DNA from: Rhodococcus tukisamuensis NBRC 100609
GTDB taxonomy: Bacteria; Actinomycetota; Actinomycetes; Mycobacteriales; Mycobacteriaceae
Assembly: GCF_001894985.1 (NCBI RefSeq)
Contig: NZ_BCXG01000001.1
Coordinates: 124,001-188,000, forward strand
Direction: 5' to 3'
DNA: 64,000 nucleotides
In this document: positions 56,173-64,000 of the stretch, piece after piece
Layout of the letters: every line of letters starts with the position of its first letter
Position numbering within the stretch: the first letter of the stretch is position 1
Made by a program: the position numbers and the translations under genes
The notes under the pieces: generated by a model
The model's input: only the letters and a program-made list of their open reading frames with translations
The model's database searches: none
Told to the model about the DNA's origin: nothing

Positions 56173-57123
56173 GTGCGTTTAGGGGTGCTCGACGTCGGAA
56201 GCAACACAGTTCACCTGCTCGTGGTGGATGCCCACAGGGGCGCCCATCCCACGCCGATGAGCTCAACCAAGTCCACGCTGCGGCTCGCGGAGAACACCGA
56301 CGACCGCGGCGACATCACCGAGGCCGGTGCCGACCGCCTGGTCGCCGCGGTCGGCGACTTCGCCAGCATCGCGTCCACCTCGGGGTGCGGCGAGCTGATG
56401 GCCTTTGCCACCTCGGCGGTGCGGGACGCGAACAACTCGGAGGCCGTGCTGGCGCGGGTCCGGGAGGAAACCGGGGTGCGGCTCGAGGTGCTCTCGGGCG
56501 TCGACGAGGCCCGGTTGACCTTCCTCGCGGTGCGCCGCTGGTACGGCTGGAGCGCCGGCCGGATCATGAACTTCGACATCGGCGGCGGTTCGCTCGAGCT
56601 CACCAGCGGCGGCGACGAGGACCCGGACGTCGCCTTCTCGCTGCAGCTCGGTGCCGGCCGGCTGACCCGGGACTGGCTGTCCGCCGACCCGCCGGGCAAG
56701 CGTCGGATCGCGGTGCTGCGGGACTGGCTGGACGCGGAACTGGTGGAGCCGGCGAAGGTGCTGCGGGCCGCGGGGACGCCGGACCGCGTGGTCGGGACGT
56801 CCAAGACCTTCCGGTCGCTGGCCCGACTCACCGGCGCCGCGCCCTCCGCCGCCGGACCGCGTGTGCGTAGGACACTGACTTCGAGTGGTTTGCGGCAGCT
56901 GATCGCGTTCATCTCGCGGATGACGACCGCCGACCGCGCCGAACTGGAGGGAGTGAGCGCCGACAGGTCGCAGCAGATCGTGGCCGGCGCACTGATCGCG
57001 GAGGCGAGCATGCGGGCACTGTCGGTGGACGAACTGGAGATTTGTCCGTGGGCGCTGCGCGAAGGACTGATCCTGCGCAAACTGGATACTGAGATGGGCG
57101 GCGAACTGGTGGTGGCGCGATGA
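56173..57123 (+). CDS. ppx1: Ppx/GppA exopolyphosphatase-family phosphatase
   Basis: Member of the Ppx/GppA family, 316 aa, which removes phosphate from short polyphosphate or pppGpp. ATPase-fold motifs are visible: phosphate-1 at the start ([20 protein letters not shown]), [13 protein letters not shown], phosphate-2 [16 protein letters not shown] and [11 protein letters not shown]. The C-terminal HD-type extension of longer Ppx proteins is missing, as in mycobacterial Ppx1 (Rv0496). The GTG at 56173 gives the standard N-terminus. Its stop overlaps the next gene (ATGA). Position next to the Rv0495c-like gene matches mycobacteria. Confidence 0.88.
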   Translation: MRLGVLDVGSNTVHLLVVDAHRGAHPTPMSSTKSTLRLAENTDDRGDITEAGADRLVAAVGDFASIASTSGCGELMAFATSAVRDANNSEAVLARVREETGVRLEVLSGVDEARLTFLAVRRWYGWSAGRIMNFDIGGGSLELTSGGDEDPDVAFSLQLGAGRLTRDWLSADPPGKRRIAVLRDWLDAELVEPAKVLRAAGTPDRVVGTSKTFRSLARLTGAAPSAAGPRVRRTLTSSGLRQLIAFISRMTTADRAELEGVSADRSQQIVAGALIAEASMRALSVDELEICPWALREGLILRKLDTEMGGELVVAR

Positions 57124-58463
57124 GCGAGGGTTCGGAGAACACGGGCCAGATCTCCGTTGCGGAACTTCTTGCCCGCAACGGACAGCAGGTCGAGTCTCGT
57201 GGCGGTCGGCGGCGTCGAGGCGTCGCCGGTGGCATCACTGTGGCGGAACTGACCGGCGAGATCCCGGTGGTGCGGGACCGCCCGGAGCCTCCCGAACCGC
57301 CGGCCCCCGCGCCCGTGCCGGAGCCGGCTCCCGCGCCGGCAGTGGTCGAGCCTGCCTCGCCGGTCGCGGTCGAGTTGCCGGCCACGCCCGAGGCGGCCCC
57401 GAAGCCGGTGGCGGCCCCGAAGTCCGAGTCGGCTCTGAAGTTCGAGGCGGCGCTGAGGTCCGGCGCGGCCCCGAAAGCGGAGCCGACGGCGCCCGCGGTG
57501 CCGGCCCCGCCCGTGGCGGCCCCGAAGCCGGAGGTGGTCGCGAAGCCGGTGGCGGCCCCGAAGTCCGAGTCGGCCCTGAAGTTCGAAGCGGCGCTGAACT
57601 CGAAGGCGGCGCCCAAGGTCGAGACGCCGGCCAAGACCGAGACGGCGGCCAGGCGCGAGGCGGCGGCCAGGCCCGAGACGGCGGCCATGCCGCTGACGGC
57701 GGCCATGCCGCAGATGCGGACGATCACGCCCGCGGCGTCCCGCGCGGCCGCCCCGACGGCGCCGGCCGAGGAAGACCACACGCAGGCGATCCCGGCTCTG
57801 GACAAGGCGGTACTGGCCAAGGCTGATGCCGCGCGCAAGTCCGGCCCGGCCAAGAGCGGGGCGGCGACAGAGAAGCCGGCGGCGAAGGCGCTCGGGAACT
57901 CCGCCCGCACGGCGGGCGCGTTCACGCCGTTCGCCGGCAGCGAGCCGGCCCTGCTGTCCGGGGCCTCGCCCCAGGACGAACCGCTGCGGAAATCCGGGGC
58001 AGGGCGCACCGCGCGCAACGAGACGCTCGACGACGCCCGGGCGCAGGTCCACACCACCGGCGAGTTCCCGCGAATCACCGACGCGGACGGGGGCCGCAGG
58101 TCACGACGCGGCAAGTCTGCCGACGACGCCGCACCGGAGGCCGAAGCGGACAGCGCGGCGGACGACCCCGGGTTCGACGACAGCGAGGCGGCCGAGGGCA
58201 GCCCGGCTCGCCAGTGGGCGGTGCTGGCCGGGCAGGCGCTGGTCGCGGTCGTCGCGGGCGGACTGCTGTTCAAGGGCTTCGAGACGCTGTGGGAGATGCT
58301 GCCCTGGGTGGCGCTGGTGCTCGCAGTGCTGGTGATCGCAGGACTGGTCGCGGTGGTCCGGATCCTGCGCCAGACCGACGACATGGTGAGCCTGCTCATC
58401 GCGGTGATCGTCGGGGTGTTCGTGACGATCGGCCCACTGGCCTTCGTACTCAGCTCGAGTTGA
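57120..58463 (+). CDS. conserved membrane protein with long Ala/Pro/Lys-rich cytosolic region (Rv0497-like)
   Basis: Protein of 447 aa. Residues 1-360 are soluble and mostly low complexity (Pro, Ala, Lys, Glu). Residues ~362-445 contain three hydrophobic segments (AVLAGQALVAVVAGGLLF, WVALVLAVLVIAGLVAVV, LIAVIVGVFVTIGPLAFV). The N-terminus ISVAELLARNGQQVESRGGR is conserved in the mycobacterial counterpart. The low-complexity region holds an internal duplication: AAPKSESALKFEAAL occurs twice, at about nt 57411 and 57555. The ATG overlaps the preceding stop. Function unknown; it may be a scaffold at the membrane. Confidence 0.8.
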   Translation: MSEGSENTGQISVAELLARNGQQVESRGGRRRRGVAGGITVAELTGEIPVVRDRPEPPEPPAPAPVPEPAPAPAVVEPASPVAVELPATPEAAPKPVAAPKSESALKFEAALRSGAAPKAEPTAPAVPAPPVAAPKPEVVAKPVAAPKSESALKFEAALNSKAAPKVETPAKTETAARREAAARPETAAMPLTAAMPQMRTITPAASRAAAPTAPAEEDHTQAIPALDKAVLAKADAARKSGPAKSGAATEKPAAKALGNSARTAGAFTPFAGSEPALLSGASPQDEPLRKSGAGRTARNETLDDARAQVHTTGEFPRITDADGGRRSRRGKSADDAAPEAEADSAADDPGFDDSEAAEGSPARQWAVLAGQALVAVVAGGLLFKGFETLWEMLPWVALVLAVLVIAGLVAVVRILRQTDDMVSLLIAVIVGVFVTIGPLAFVLSSS

Positions 58464-58473
58464 CGGGGTAGAC

Positions 58474-59355
58474 ATGGCGACAGACGGCAGCCGGAACGGT
58501 AACAGGCAAATTCTGGTGGGGCTGTCGACCGCCTCTGCCTACCCGCAGAACACCGAGGCCGCCTTCGAGTTCGCGGCCGAGCTCGGCTACGACGGTATCG
58601 AGCTGATGGTCTGGGCGGAGTCCGTCAGCCAGGACATGAACGCGGTCAAGCGACTGGTCCGCAAGTACGCGGTCCCGGTGCAGGCCATCCACGCGCCCTG
58701 CCTGCTCATCTCGCAGCGGGTGTGGGGAGCGGACCCGGTCGCCAAGCTCGAGCGTTCGGTGCGGGCAGCGGAGGCGCTCGGCGCGCGGACCGTGGTGGTG
58801 CACCCGCCGTTCCGGTGGCAGCGGCGTTACGCGGACGGCTTCGCGGACCAGGTGCGTGACCTGGAGGAGCGCAGCGACGTGGTGGTCGCGGTGGAGAACA
58901 TGTTCCCGATGCGCACGGACCGGTTCTGGGGCACCAAGACGGCCTCGGCGCAGCGTCTGGAGAAGCGCGGCGGCCCCGGTCGCGGGGTGTCCGCCTTCGC
59001 GCCGTCGTACGACCCCACCGACACCGGGCACGCCCACTACACGCTGGACCTCTCGCACACCGCGACCGCGGGCATGGACGCGCTGGAGTTGGCCGGGCGG
59101 ATGGGGAGCGGCCTCAAGCACCTGCACCTCGCCGACGGTCGCGGCGCGTCAGCGGACGAACACCTCATCCCAGGGCACGGGACCCAGCCGTGCGCACAGG
59201 TGTGCCGGCACCTGACCGAGAGCGGGTTCGACGGTCAGGTGGTGCTCGAGATCAACACCCAGAACGCGCGGACCCGCGCCGAGCGGGCGTCCATGCTGGG
59301 TCAGTCGTTGAGCTTCGCCCGCGAACACCTTGCGGTGCGGCCCGCCACCGCCTGA
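58474..59355 (+). CDS. sugar phosphate isomerase/epimerase-like TIM-barrel protein (Rv0498-like)
   Basis: Protein of 293 aa in the xylose isomerase-like TIM barrel family (AP_endonuc_2). Candidate metal ligands are spread as usual: Glu in ELGYDGIELMVWAE, His in AIHAPCLLIS and VVVHPPFRWQ, Glu in VAVENMFPM, Asp and His in YTLDLSHTATAG, His in LKHLHLADG and the late Glu in VVLEINTQ. Start ATG at 58474, 10 nt after the membrane protein gene, so it belongs to the same operon. The substrate is not known for the mycobacterial homologue either. Confidence 0.83.
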   Translation: MATDGSRNGNRQILVGLSTASAYPQNTEAAFEFAAELGYDGIELMVWAESVSQDMNAVKRLVRKYAVPVQAIHAPCLLISQRVWGADPVAKLERSVRAAEALGARTVVVHPPFRWQRRYADGFADQVRDLEERSDVVVAVENMFPMRTDRFWGTKTASAQRLEKRGGPGRGVSAFAPSYDPTDTGHAHYTLDLSHTATAGMDALELAGRMGSGLKHLHLADGRGASADEHLIPGHGTQPCAQVCRHLTESGFDGQVVLEINTQNARTRAERASMLGQSLSFAREHLAVRPATA

Positions 59356-59468
59356 CGCACCCTCGCGGTACCCCGGTCTCGCGTCGGCCCCGCCTCGGTC
59401 AGTCGTGCGGGGAGGCCATTCGGTCAACCCTGCGCGAGGGCCTACGGTCGACCCGGCGGGGTATCGGC

Positions 59469-59888
59469 TCAACCCAGTGCGCTGACGCCGGCGACGGTTG
59501 TCGCGACGCCCGCGACGACCAGTCCCGCCACCAGCACCGCGAATCCGGCCCACACCGAGCGGATCCACGCGTTGGGGCGCTGCGGGTCCTCGCCGAGCAC
59601 GGACAGGAAGAACCCCGCCGGCACCAGGATCGCGGCGGAGAGCACCAGGATCGAGCCGACGGCGGACCACGTCGCGGCCACGCCGGCGGCCTGGGTGAGC
59701 AGTGCGACCACCAGGCCGAGGGTCACCAGCACACCCGCGTGCGCGTGGCCGGCCCGGAACATCGTCTTCTGCAGGGCGTTCGCGCCCCGGCTTCCGGTGA
59801 CGATGCGGAGCATGAACGTGCCGCCGAAGGCGATGCCCACGACGGTGAGGACGGTGACACCCGCGACGACGGTGAGAACGGGATCCAT
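59469..59888 (-). CDS. small four-helix membrane protein, probable MerR target
   Basis: Protein of 139 aa with four hydrophobic segments (TVVAGVTVLTVVGIAFGGTF, AGVLVTLGLVVALLTQAAGV, VGSILVLSAAILVPAGFFLS, GFAVLVAGLVVAGVATTVAG). The loop after the first segment has RAGHAHAG, two histidines that could bind a metal or haem. No family is assigned. Start at 59888. It is divergent from the MerR gene, and the promoter between them has the elongated spacer and palindrome characteristic of MerR control. Confidence 0.75.
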   Translation of the reverse strand: MDPVLTVVAGVTVLTVVGIAFGGTFMLRIVTGSRGANALQKTMFRAGHAHAGVLVTLGLVVALLTQAAGVAATWSAVGSILVLSAAILVPAGFFLSVLGEDPQRPNAWIRSVWAGFAVLVAGLVVAGVATTVAGVSALG

Positions 59889-59944
59889 GACAGGGCTCCT
59901 CGATCGGTGGCAGATTGACCCGGGGTGGAAATGGATAGCTCCGG

Positions 59945-59974
59945 TATCTAGTATTGGATACTAGAACTGTCCAA
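59945..59974 (-). promoter_or_regulatory. MerR-type promoter and operator
   Basis: On the minus strand TTGGAC (59969-59974) and TAGATA (59945-59950) are separated by 18 bp. The palindrome TCTAGTATTGGATACTAGA (59947-59965, 8-bp perfect arms) lies largely in the spacer. A palindrome inside an over-long spacer is the classic arrangement for activation by DNA distortion. The controlled gene would be 59469-59888. Confidence 0.65.
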
Positions 59975-60020
59975 TAGGGTCGTCAACGGCCGACGATCCG
60001 ACCACCCGTCCGGAGGTTCG

Positions 60021-60668
60021 ATGCGTGTATCCGAGCTGGTCGAGCGGTCCGGACTGCCGCTCGCGACGATCAAGTACTACCTCCGCGAGGGCGTCCTGAT
60101 GCCCGGCGAGGCGACCAGCGTGACCCAGTCCCGGTACGACGAGAGGCACTTGCGCCGCCTGGCGCTGATCAAGGCGCTGGCCGGCGCCGGTCTGCCGATC
60201 CACAAGATCCGCGTCATCGTCCGGCTGACCGAGAATCCGGGAGACGACCTGTTCGAGACGCTCGGCCGGGCCGTCGCGGCGCTTCCGCCGTACCCCGACC
60301 CGGACGTCCCGGCCCCGCGAGAGAACCCCCGGGCGCAGTGGGCGCTCGAGCACCTCGGCCAGGTCTACGACCCGCGCTTCCCGGCAGTCGGGCAGCTCGA
60401 CCGGGCGCTCGAGGCGGTCGAGGCGGTCGGCATCCCGATGACCGTCGAACGTCTCGACAACTACGGCCGGCACGTTCAGGCGATCGCCGAGTTCGACCTC
60501 GCGCACATGCCGGTCGGGTCCACGGAGGCCGCGGTCGAGTACGCGGTGCTCGGGACCGCGGTCTACGAACCCGTGCTCGCCGCCATGCGCCGCCTCGCCC
60601 ACCAGGACATCGCGTCCCGAACCCTGACGGCTGAGCCGTCGCAACAGCTCCGAGAGGACACCCCATGA
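60021..60668 (+). CDS. MerR-family transcriptional regulator
   Basis: Regulator of 215 aa. The MerR HTH is at the start: MRVSELVERSGLPLATIKYY, then LREGVLMPGE and SRYDERHLRRLALIKALAGA. The dimerisation helix follows at about 75-115, and the C-terminal 100 residues form an effector region without the cysteines of metal sensors, so a small organic ligand or stress signal is more likely. ATG at 60021 follows CGGAGG. Its stop overlaps the start of the thioesterase gene (ATGA), so the two are co-expressed. It is divergent from the small membrane protein gene over a MerR-type operator. Confidence 0.88.
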   Translation: MRVSELVERSGLPLATIKYYLREGVLMPGEATSVTQSRYDERHLRRLALIKALAGAGLPIHKIRVIVRLTENPGDDLFETLGRAVAALPPYPDPDVPAPRENPRAQWALEHLGQVYDPRFPAVGQLDRALEAVEAVGIPMTVERLDNYGRHVQAIAEFDLAHMPVGSTEAAVEYAVLGTAVYEPVLAAMRRLAHQDIASRTLTAEPSQQLREDTP

Positions 60669-61525
60669 GCGCTCCCTCCATCCTCACCTCCACCCGGCCG
60701 TTCGCGGACCTGACCACGCTCACCGACCTCGGGGAGGGCAACTTCGGCGCCGTCGTCGACGCGGTCTGGACGATCGGCCCCAAGGTCCACGGCGGCTGCA
60801 TGATGGCCGTGTGCGCCGCCGCCGCCCGCGACGCGATCCGTGCGTCGGGCGACGACGCCGGCGCGATGCAGCCGATCTCGGTCAGCGCCAGCTACGTCAG
60901 CGCGCCGGACCCGGGCGAGGTGCGCCTGGCCACCACCGTCCGCAAGCGCGGCCGGCAGGTCTGCCTGGTCGACGTGGACCTGTACCAGGGGGACCGACTC
61001 GCGGTCTCGGCCGCCGTGACCCTCGGCGTCCTGGACGTCGGTGAGCCCCGGCACCAGGTGCCGCTCGCGGTGGCGGACCTGTCCGCCGAGCCGCCCGCCG
61101 ACGCCGTCCACATCGTCCCGGACCACCCGATGGGTCAGATCGTGCACGTGGCCAAGGGATGCGACCTGCGGGTGGACCCGTCCGCCGCGCGGTTCCTGGC
61201 GGGCGAGCAGGGCGACCCGGTGAACCGGATGTGGGTCCGGCCCTTCGCCGAGGACGAGGCCGATCCCGACGTCGCGCTGCTGTTCGCGCTGATGACCGGC
61301 GACATCAGCGCCCCGGTGACGATGAACCGGGGCATGTTCGGCTGGGCGCCGACCGTCCAGCTCACCACCTACCTGCGCCGGCGCCCGGCACCCGGATGGC
61401 TGCGGGTGATGGCCAGCGCCACCGTCCTCGGCGACACCTGGTTCGAGGAGGACCACGTGGTGCTCGACCAGACCGGGCAGACCGTCGTTCAGAGCCGTCA
61501 GCTCGCGATGATCCCGAAGGGCTGA
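60665..61525 (+). CDS. acyl-CoA thioesterase-family protein (double hotdog, Rv0499-like)
   Basis: Protein of 286 aa in the TesB-like 4HBT_3 group with two hotdog halves. The first half has WTIGPKVHGGCMMAVCAAAA; the second has LLFALMTGDISAPVTMNRGM and LTTYLRRRPAPGWL. Likely role: hydrolysis of acyl-CoA thioesters. The ATG at 60665 overlaps the MerR stop. It sits directly upstream of proC as Rv0499 does in mycobacteria, while the MerR and membrane protein genes are extra in this genome. Confidence 0.83.
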   Translation: MSAPSILTSTRPFADLTTLTDLGEGNFGAVVDAVWTIGPKVHGGCMMAVCAAAARDAIRASGDDAGAMQPISVSASYVSAPDPGEVRLATTVRKRGRQVCLVDVDLYQGDRLAVSAAVTLGVLDVGEPRHQVPLAVADLSAEPPADAVHIVPDHPMGQIVHVAKGCDLRVDPSAARFLAGEQGDPVNRMWVRPFAEDEADPDVALLFALMTGDISAPVTMNRGMFGWAPTVQLTTYLRRRPAPGWLRVMASATVLGDTWFEEDHVVLDQTGQTVVQSRQLAMIPKG

Positions 61526-61576
61526 CGGGCGGACCTGCGTGGCCACACCCGTGGGTGGGCTGGCAGGCTGGCGGGC

Positions 61577-62413
61577 ATGACGAGAATTGCAGTGATCGGT
61601 GGCGGCCGGATCGGCGAGGCGCTGATCTCGGGGCTGTTGAAGGCCGGGCGCGCGGCTCGGGACCTGGTTGTCGCGGAGTCGTTCCCGGCCCGCGCAGCCG
61701 AGCTGGCGGAGCAGTACGCGATCCGGGTGACGACCGTCGCGGACGCGGCCGAGGGCGCCGACGTGGTGGTCATCGCGGTCAAGCCGGGCGACGTCGACCC
61801 GGTGGTCGCGCAGCTGGCGGCTGGTGATCTCGACGGCGAGCGCGAGCAGCTCATCGTGACGCTGGCCGCCGGCCTGCCGACCTGGCGGTACGAGAACAAG
61901 CTGCCCGCCGGCGTCCCGGTGGTCCGGGTGATGCCGAATACCCCAATGTTGGTGGGTGAGGGTGTCAGTGCGATCGCCGCGGGCCGCTTCGCCAAGGCCG
62001 AGCACCTGGAGACAGTGCGGGAGCTGCTCGGGTCCGTGGGCAAGGTGGTCACCGTGTCGGAGGCGCAGATCGACGCCGTCACCGCGGTCTCGGGTTCCGG
62101 CCCGGCCTACTTCTTCCTGGTCGCGGAGGCGATGGTCGACGCGGGCGTGAGCCTCGGACTCACCCGGGCGACGGCGTCCGAGCTCGTGGTGCAGACGATG
62201 GTGGGCTCGGCGGCCATGCTGGCGGAGTCCGGGGAGTCGGCGACCGAGCTGCGCGCGGCGGTCACCTCGCCCGGCGGCACCACCGCCGCCGCGGTGCGTG
62301 AACTCGAGCGGGGTGGGCTGCGTACGGCGTTCTACGACGCGCTCACGGCCGCGAAGGTGAAGTCGGCGGCCCTGGGTGCCCCGACGGAGAAGGCGGGCGT
62401 GTCGGCCGAATAG
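61577..62413 (+). CDS. proC: pyrroline-5-carboxylate reductase
   Basis: Last enzyme of proline synthesis, reducing delta1-pyrroline-5-carboxylate with NAD(P)H. 278 aa, normal length. The Rossmann start reads TRIAVIGGGRIGEALISGLL. VVRVMPNTPMLVGEGVSAIA and the signature SGSGPAYFFLVAEAMVDAGV form the substrate site, and AAVTSPGGTTAAAVRELERG is the conserved C-terminal helix region. ATG at 61577. Position between the thioesterase and the small HTH gene matches mycobacteria. Confidence 0.95.
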   Translation: MTRIAVIGGGRIGEALISGLLKAGRAARDLVVAESFPARAAELAEQYAIRVTTVADAAEGADVVVIAVKPGDVDPVVAQLAAGDLDGEREQLIVTLAAGLPTWRYENKLPAGVPVVRVMPNTPMLVGEGVSAIAAGRFAKAEHLETVRELLGSVGKVVTVSEAQIDAVTAVSGSGPAYFFLVAEAMVDAGVSLGLTRATASELVVQTMVGSAAMLAESGESATELRAAVTSPGGTTAAAVRELERGGLRTAFYDALTAAKVKSAALGAPTEKAGVSAE

Positions 62414-62603
62414 GGCCGCGGCCTCCCGTGGCTCGCCGAGATGCGGGAGGCCGGCCGGTGTCGAATCCGGAATTCACACCCGTTTTCGCTCACACCCGTC
62501 GCATCAACACCATCTGTCCCGGTAAACTGCGGTTAGCACGTGCGTGTCTGTACCGCCGGAGGGGAAGCCGGCGGCGCGACATGTGCCGGAGGTATACAAG
62601 TTA

Positions 62604-62837
62604 ATGGTGTCTACAAGTAAGTCGAAGGGATCGGCCGGAGACGGTCAGCCTGTCCTCGGTGGCACGCAGTTCCTCACGGTCGCCGAGGTGGCGACCCTGA
62701 TGCGGGTTTCGAAGATGACGGTGTATAGGTTGGTGCACAGCGGCGAACTGCCTGCGGTTCGGGTCGGTCGCTCGTTTCGGGTACATGCGAAGGCAGTGCA
62801 CGACTACCTGCAGACGTCGTATTTCGACGCGGGCTGA
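62604..62837 (+). CDS. small excisionase/BldC-family DNA-binding protein (Rv0500A-like)
   Basis: Protein of 77 aa with a MerR-like winged HTH of the excisionase type: FLTVAEVATLMRVSKMTVYR, then LVHSGELPAVRVGRSFRVHA, ending VHDYLQTSYFDAG. The ATG at 62604 follows CCGGAGG with 11-nt spacing and gives the same length as mycobacterial Rv0500A; a GTG at 62544 is possible but less likely. Despite the family name it is a conserved chromosomal gene in this group, found between proC and the bS22 gene, so it is probably a developmental or housekeeping regulator. Confidence 0.87.
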   Translation: MVSTSKSKGSAGDGQPVLGGTQFLTVAEVATLMRVSKMTVYRLVHSGELPAVRVGRSFRVHAKAVHDYLQTSYFDAG

Positions 62838-63023
62838 AGTCTCGTAAGCCACGCTCGGTTTCGGCGGAGCAGGGCGACACCGGTACGATGACTAATCGTC
62901 GTGCCAGCCGGTGTCGTCAGGCGCTGGGCTAGTGGATAGTGGCTACAGCGCCAGATTCGTAACGCACGCGTACGTAACCGGCGTGCGCAGGAACGCTAGA
63001 GAAGAACGTGAGGGACACCCGCC

Positions 63024-63125
63024 ATGGGTTCAGTTATCAAGAAGCGACGCAAGCGCATGTCGAAGAAGAAGCACCGCAAGCTGCTTCGTAGGACGCGAGT
63101 GCAGCGTAGGAAGCTCGGTAAGTAG
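63024..63125 (+). CDS. 30S ribosomal protein bS22 (AURKAIP1/COX24 domain)
   Basis: A 33-codon gene, extremely basic: [20 protein letters not shown], then [13 protein letters not shown]. It has the sequence of the small actinobacterial ribosomal protein bS22 seen in mycobacterial 30S structures, annotated elsewhere as an AURKAIP1/COX24-domain protein (Rv0500B). ATG at 63024, AGGGAC upstream as ribosome site, TAG at 63123. It is too short for most gene callers but is fully conserved in position between the small HTH gene and the SDR gene. Confidence 0.92.
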
Positions 63126-63175
63126 TTCGCCGAGCTGCAGGCACGCCGATCCGGCGTGTGGGCCGAGTGCCCAAT

Positions 63176-63207
63176 CGATGCCCGTCACCGTAAGGTGGCG
63201 GGCATCG
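63176..63207 (+). terminator. hairpin after the bS22 gene
   Basis: Arms CGATGCCCGTCACC (63176-63189) and GGTGGCGGGCATCG (63194-63207) pair over 14 bp with one G-T pair and a 4-nt loop, 50 nt past the stop. Confidence 0.7.
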
Positions 63208-63525
63208 CTGCGTTCGGGGTGCGGCGTTTCTGCGGTACTGCGTTTTCTGGGGTACTGGGTTTCTGGGCTCCTGCGTTTCGGGGGTGCCCGGCCGCGGTGT
63301 GACGGGTCTCGGGGTGGGTCTGCCGGAATCGTCGTATTCGTCTCGATCGAATTTGACCGGCCTTGGAAATAATGCGTCTTCGTCAGTAAAACAGCAGGTG
63401 GATGGCGTGTTTCAGTAGCGTTAATCTTTCTCGGACCCGGCGTTGTCGGGGTTAGGCTCGCAGGGGAGCGGGTGAGCGGGTCGTGGCGTCAGCCACAGTT
63501 GGTCGATCACGAACGGGGTGTGGGA

Positions 63526-64000
63526 GTGGTGGCAGGCGGCGATCGAGGGGTGCAGCCCCCCGGGGTAGTGCTGGTGACAGGGGCGAGCAGGTTCTTCGGC
63601 GGCTACCTGGTGACCAGGCTCGCGCAGGATCCGAGCATCGAACGAGTCATCGCGGTCGACGCCGTCTCCCCGAGCAAGGACATGCTCCGCCGGATGGGGC
63701 GCGCCGAGTTCGTCCGCGCGGACATTCGCAACCCGCTCATCGGCAAGGTGATCCGCGGCGCCAAGGTCGACACCGTCGTCCACGCGGCGACCATCGACAA
63801 GGCGCCCAAGTCCGGCAACCGGACCGCGATGAAGGACATGAACGTCCTCGGCGCCATGCAGCTGTTCGCGGTGTGCCAGAAGTCCCCGGACGTCCGCAAG
63901 GTGGTGGTGCGGTCCTCGAGCGCGGTCTACGGCTGCAGCGCGAAGGACCCCGCCAGGTTCACCGAGGAGATGAGCGCCCGGACGCCGCCGCGGGGTGCCT
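63526..64000 (+). CDS. NAD-dependent epimerase/dehydratase (SDR, galE2-like), truncated by window end
   Basis: The first ~158 codons of an extended short-chain dehydrogenase. The nucleotide site reads VVLVTGASRFFGGYLVTRLA; then VIAVDAVSPSKDMLRRMGRA, FVRADIRNPLIGKVIRGAKV, VVHAATID and VVRSSSAVYGC with the active-site Tyr beginning the catalytic region. It matches the mycobacterial Rv0501 (galE2) by sequence and by position after bS22. The start is uncertain: GTG codons at 63520, 63526 and 63529 are all in frame and close to the fold. The C-terminus is beyond the window. Confidence 0.85.
   Translation, partial: MVAGGDRGVQPPGVVLVTGASRFFGGYLVTRLAQDPSIERVIAVDAVSPSKDMLRRMGRAEFVRADIRNPLIGKVIRGAKVDTVVHAATIDKAPKSGNRTAMKDMNVLGAMQLFAVCQKSPDVRKVVVRSSSAVYGCSAKDPARFTEEMSARTPPRGA

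Noticed and set aside
62604-62837. Possible phage or mobile element because of the excisionase-type protein
   Set aside because: No integrase, attachment repeat or phage gene is nearby, and the gene is conserved between proC and bS22 in mycobacteria, so it is a chromosomal regulator.
1-64000. CRISPR arrays, tRNA or rRNA genes, insertion sequences
   Set aside because: I looked for regularly spaced short repeats, conserved tRNA arms and transposase motifs and saw none. The repeats that exist are gene duplications and hairpins.

Overview
The window is high-GC actinobacterial chromosome, most likely Rhodococcus or a close relative in the mycolic-acid-containing Mycobacteriales. The evidence is mshA (mycothiol synthesis), senX3-regX3, a ribosomal protein bS22 gene, a KstD-type steroid dehydrogenase and a gene order that follows the mycobacterial mshA-to-galE block. 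That conserved backbone appears in two pieces. The first runs 24051-32570: mshA, a YbjN protein, gpm1 and senX3-regX3, with dinB, kstD and a TetR gene set in between. The second runs 55321-64000: a cysteine-rich conserved protein, a Ppx/GppA phosphatase, a membrane protein, a TIM-barrel protein, a thioesterase, proC, a small HTH protein, bS22 and a truncated SDR gene. About 22 kb of accessory DNA separates the two pieces. It holds an MFS transporter, an acyl-CoA ligase, two LysR genes and a 16.8 kb nonribosomal peptide synthetase (NRPS) gene.

The left part (57-5268) is an opine/peptide-type ABC importer operon: a Tat lipoprotein, two permeases and one fused double ATPase. Next comes the most unusual region, 5400-17500. 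It is a tandem, diverged duplication of a minus-strand cassette. Each cassette has two secreted proteins with an N-terminal beta-domain plus Ig-like repeats, one short relative without Ig repeats, one secreted protein of a second family, a tiny leaderless peptide gene and a LysR regulator. In the left copy everything is intact. In the right copy the peptide gene and the LysR gene are decayed. Fragments of an ECF sigma factor, an ATPase-type regulator and the tail of a cyclase gene mark the junctions. Most array genes are followed by a strong GC hairpin.

From 17449 to 23875 there is a mixed set: a tocopherol-cyclase-like protein, two tandem PaaI-type thioesterases, an isochorismatase-like hydrolase, a VOC protein, an alpha/beta hydrolase, and an ECF41 sigma factor translationally coupled to an FAD oxidoreductase behind a recognisable ECF41-type promoter.

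The NRPS (37908-54719) is a single polypeptide of five C-A-T modules and a thioesterase. No epimerase domain and no tailoring or MbtH gene is visible in the window. A 19-bp sequence about 115 bp upstream matches the actinobacterial iron box (IdeR/DmdR1) at 14 of 19 positions, so an iron-regulated siderophore or a lipopeptide is the leading guess. Modules 4 and 5 share the same predicted A-domain pocket, and their C domains contain a 480-bp tract with no mismatch. No rRNA, tRNA, CRISPR array or insertion sequence was recognised.
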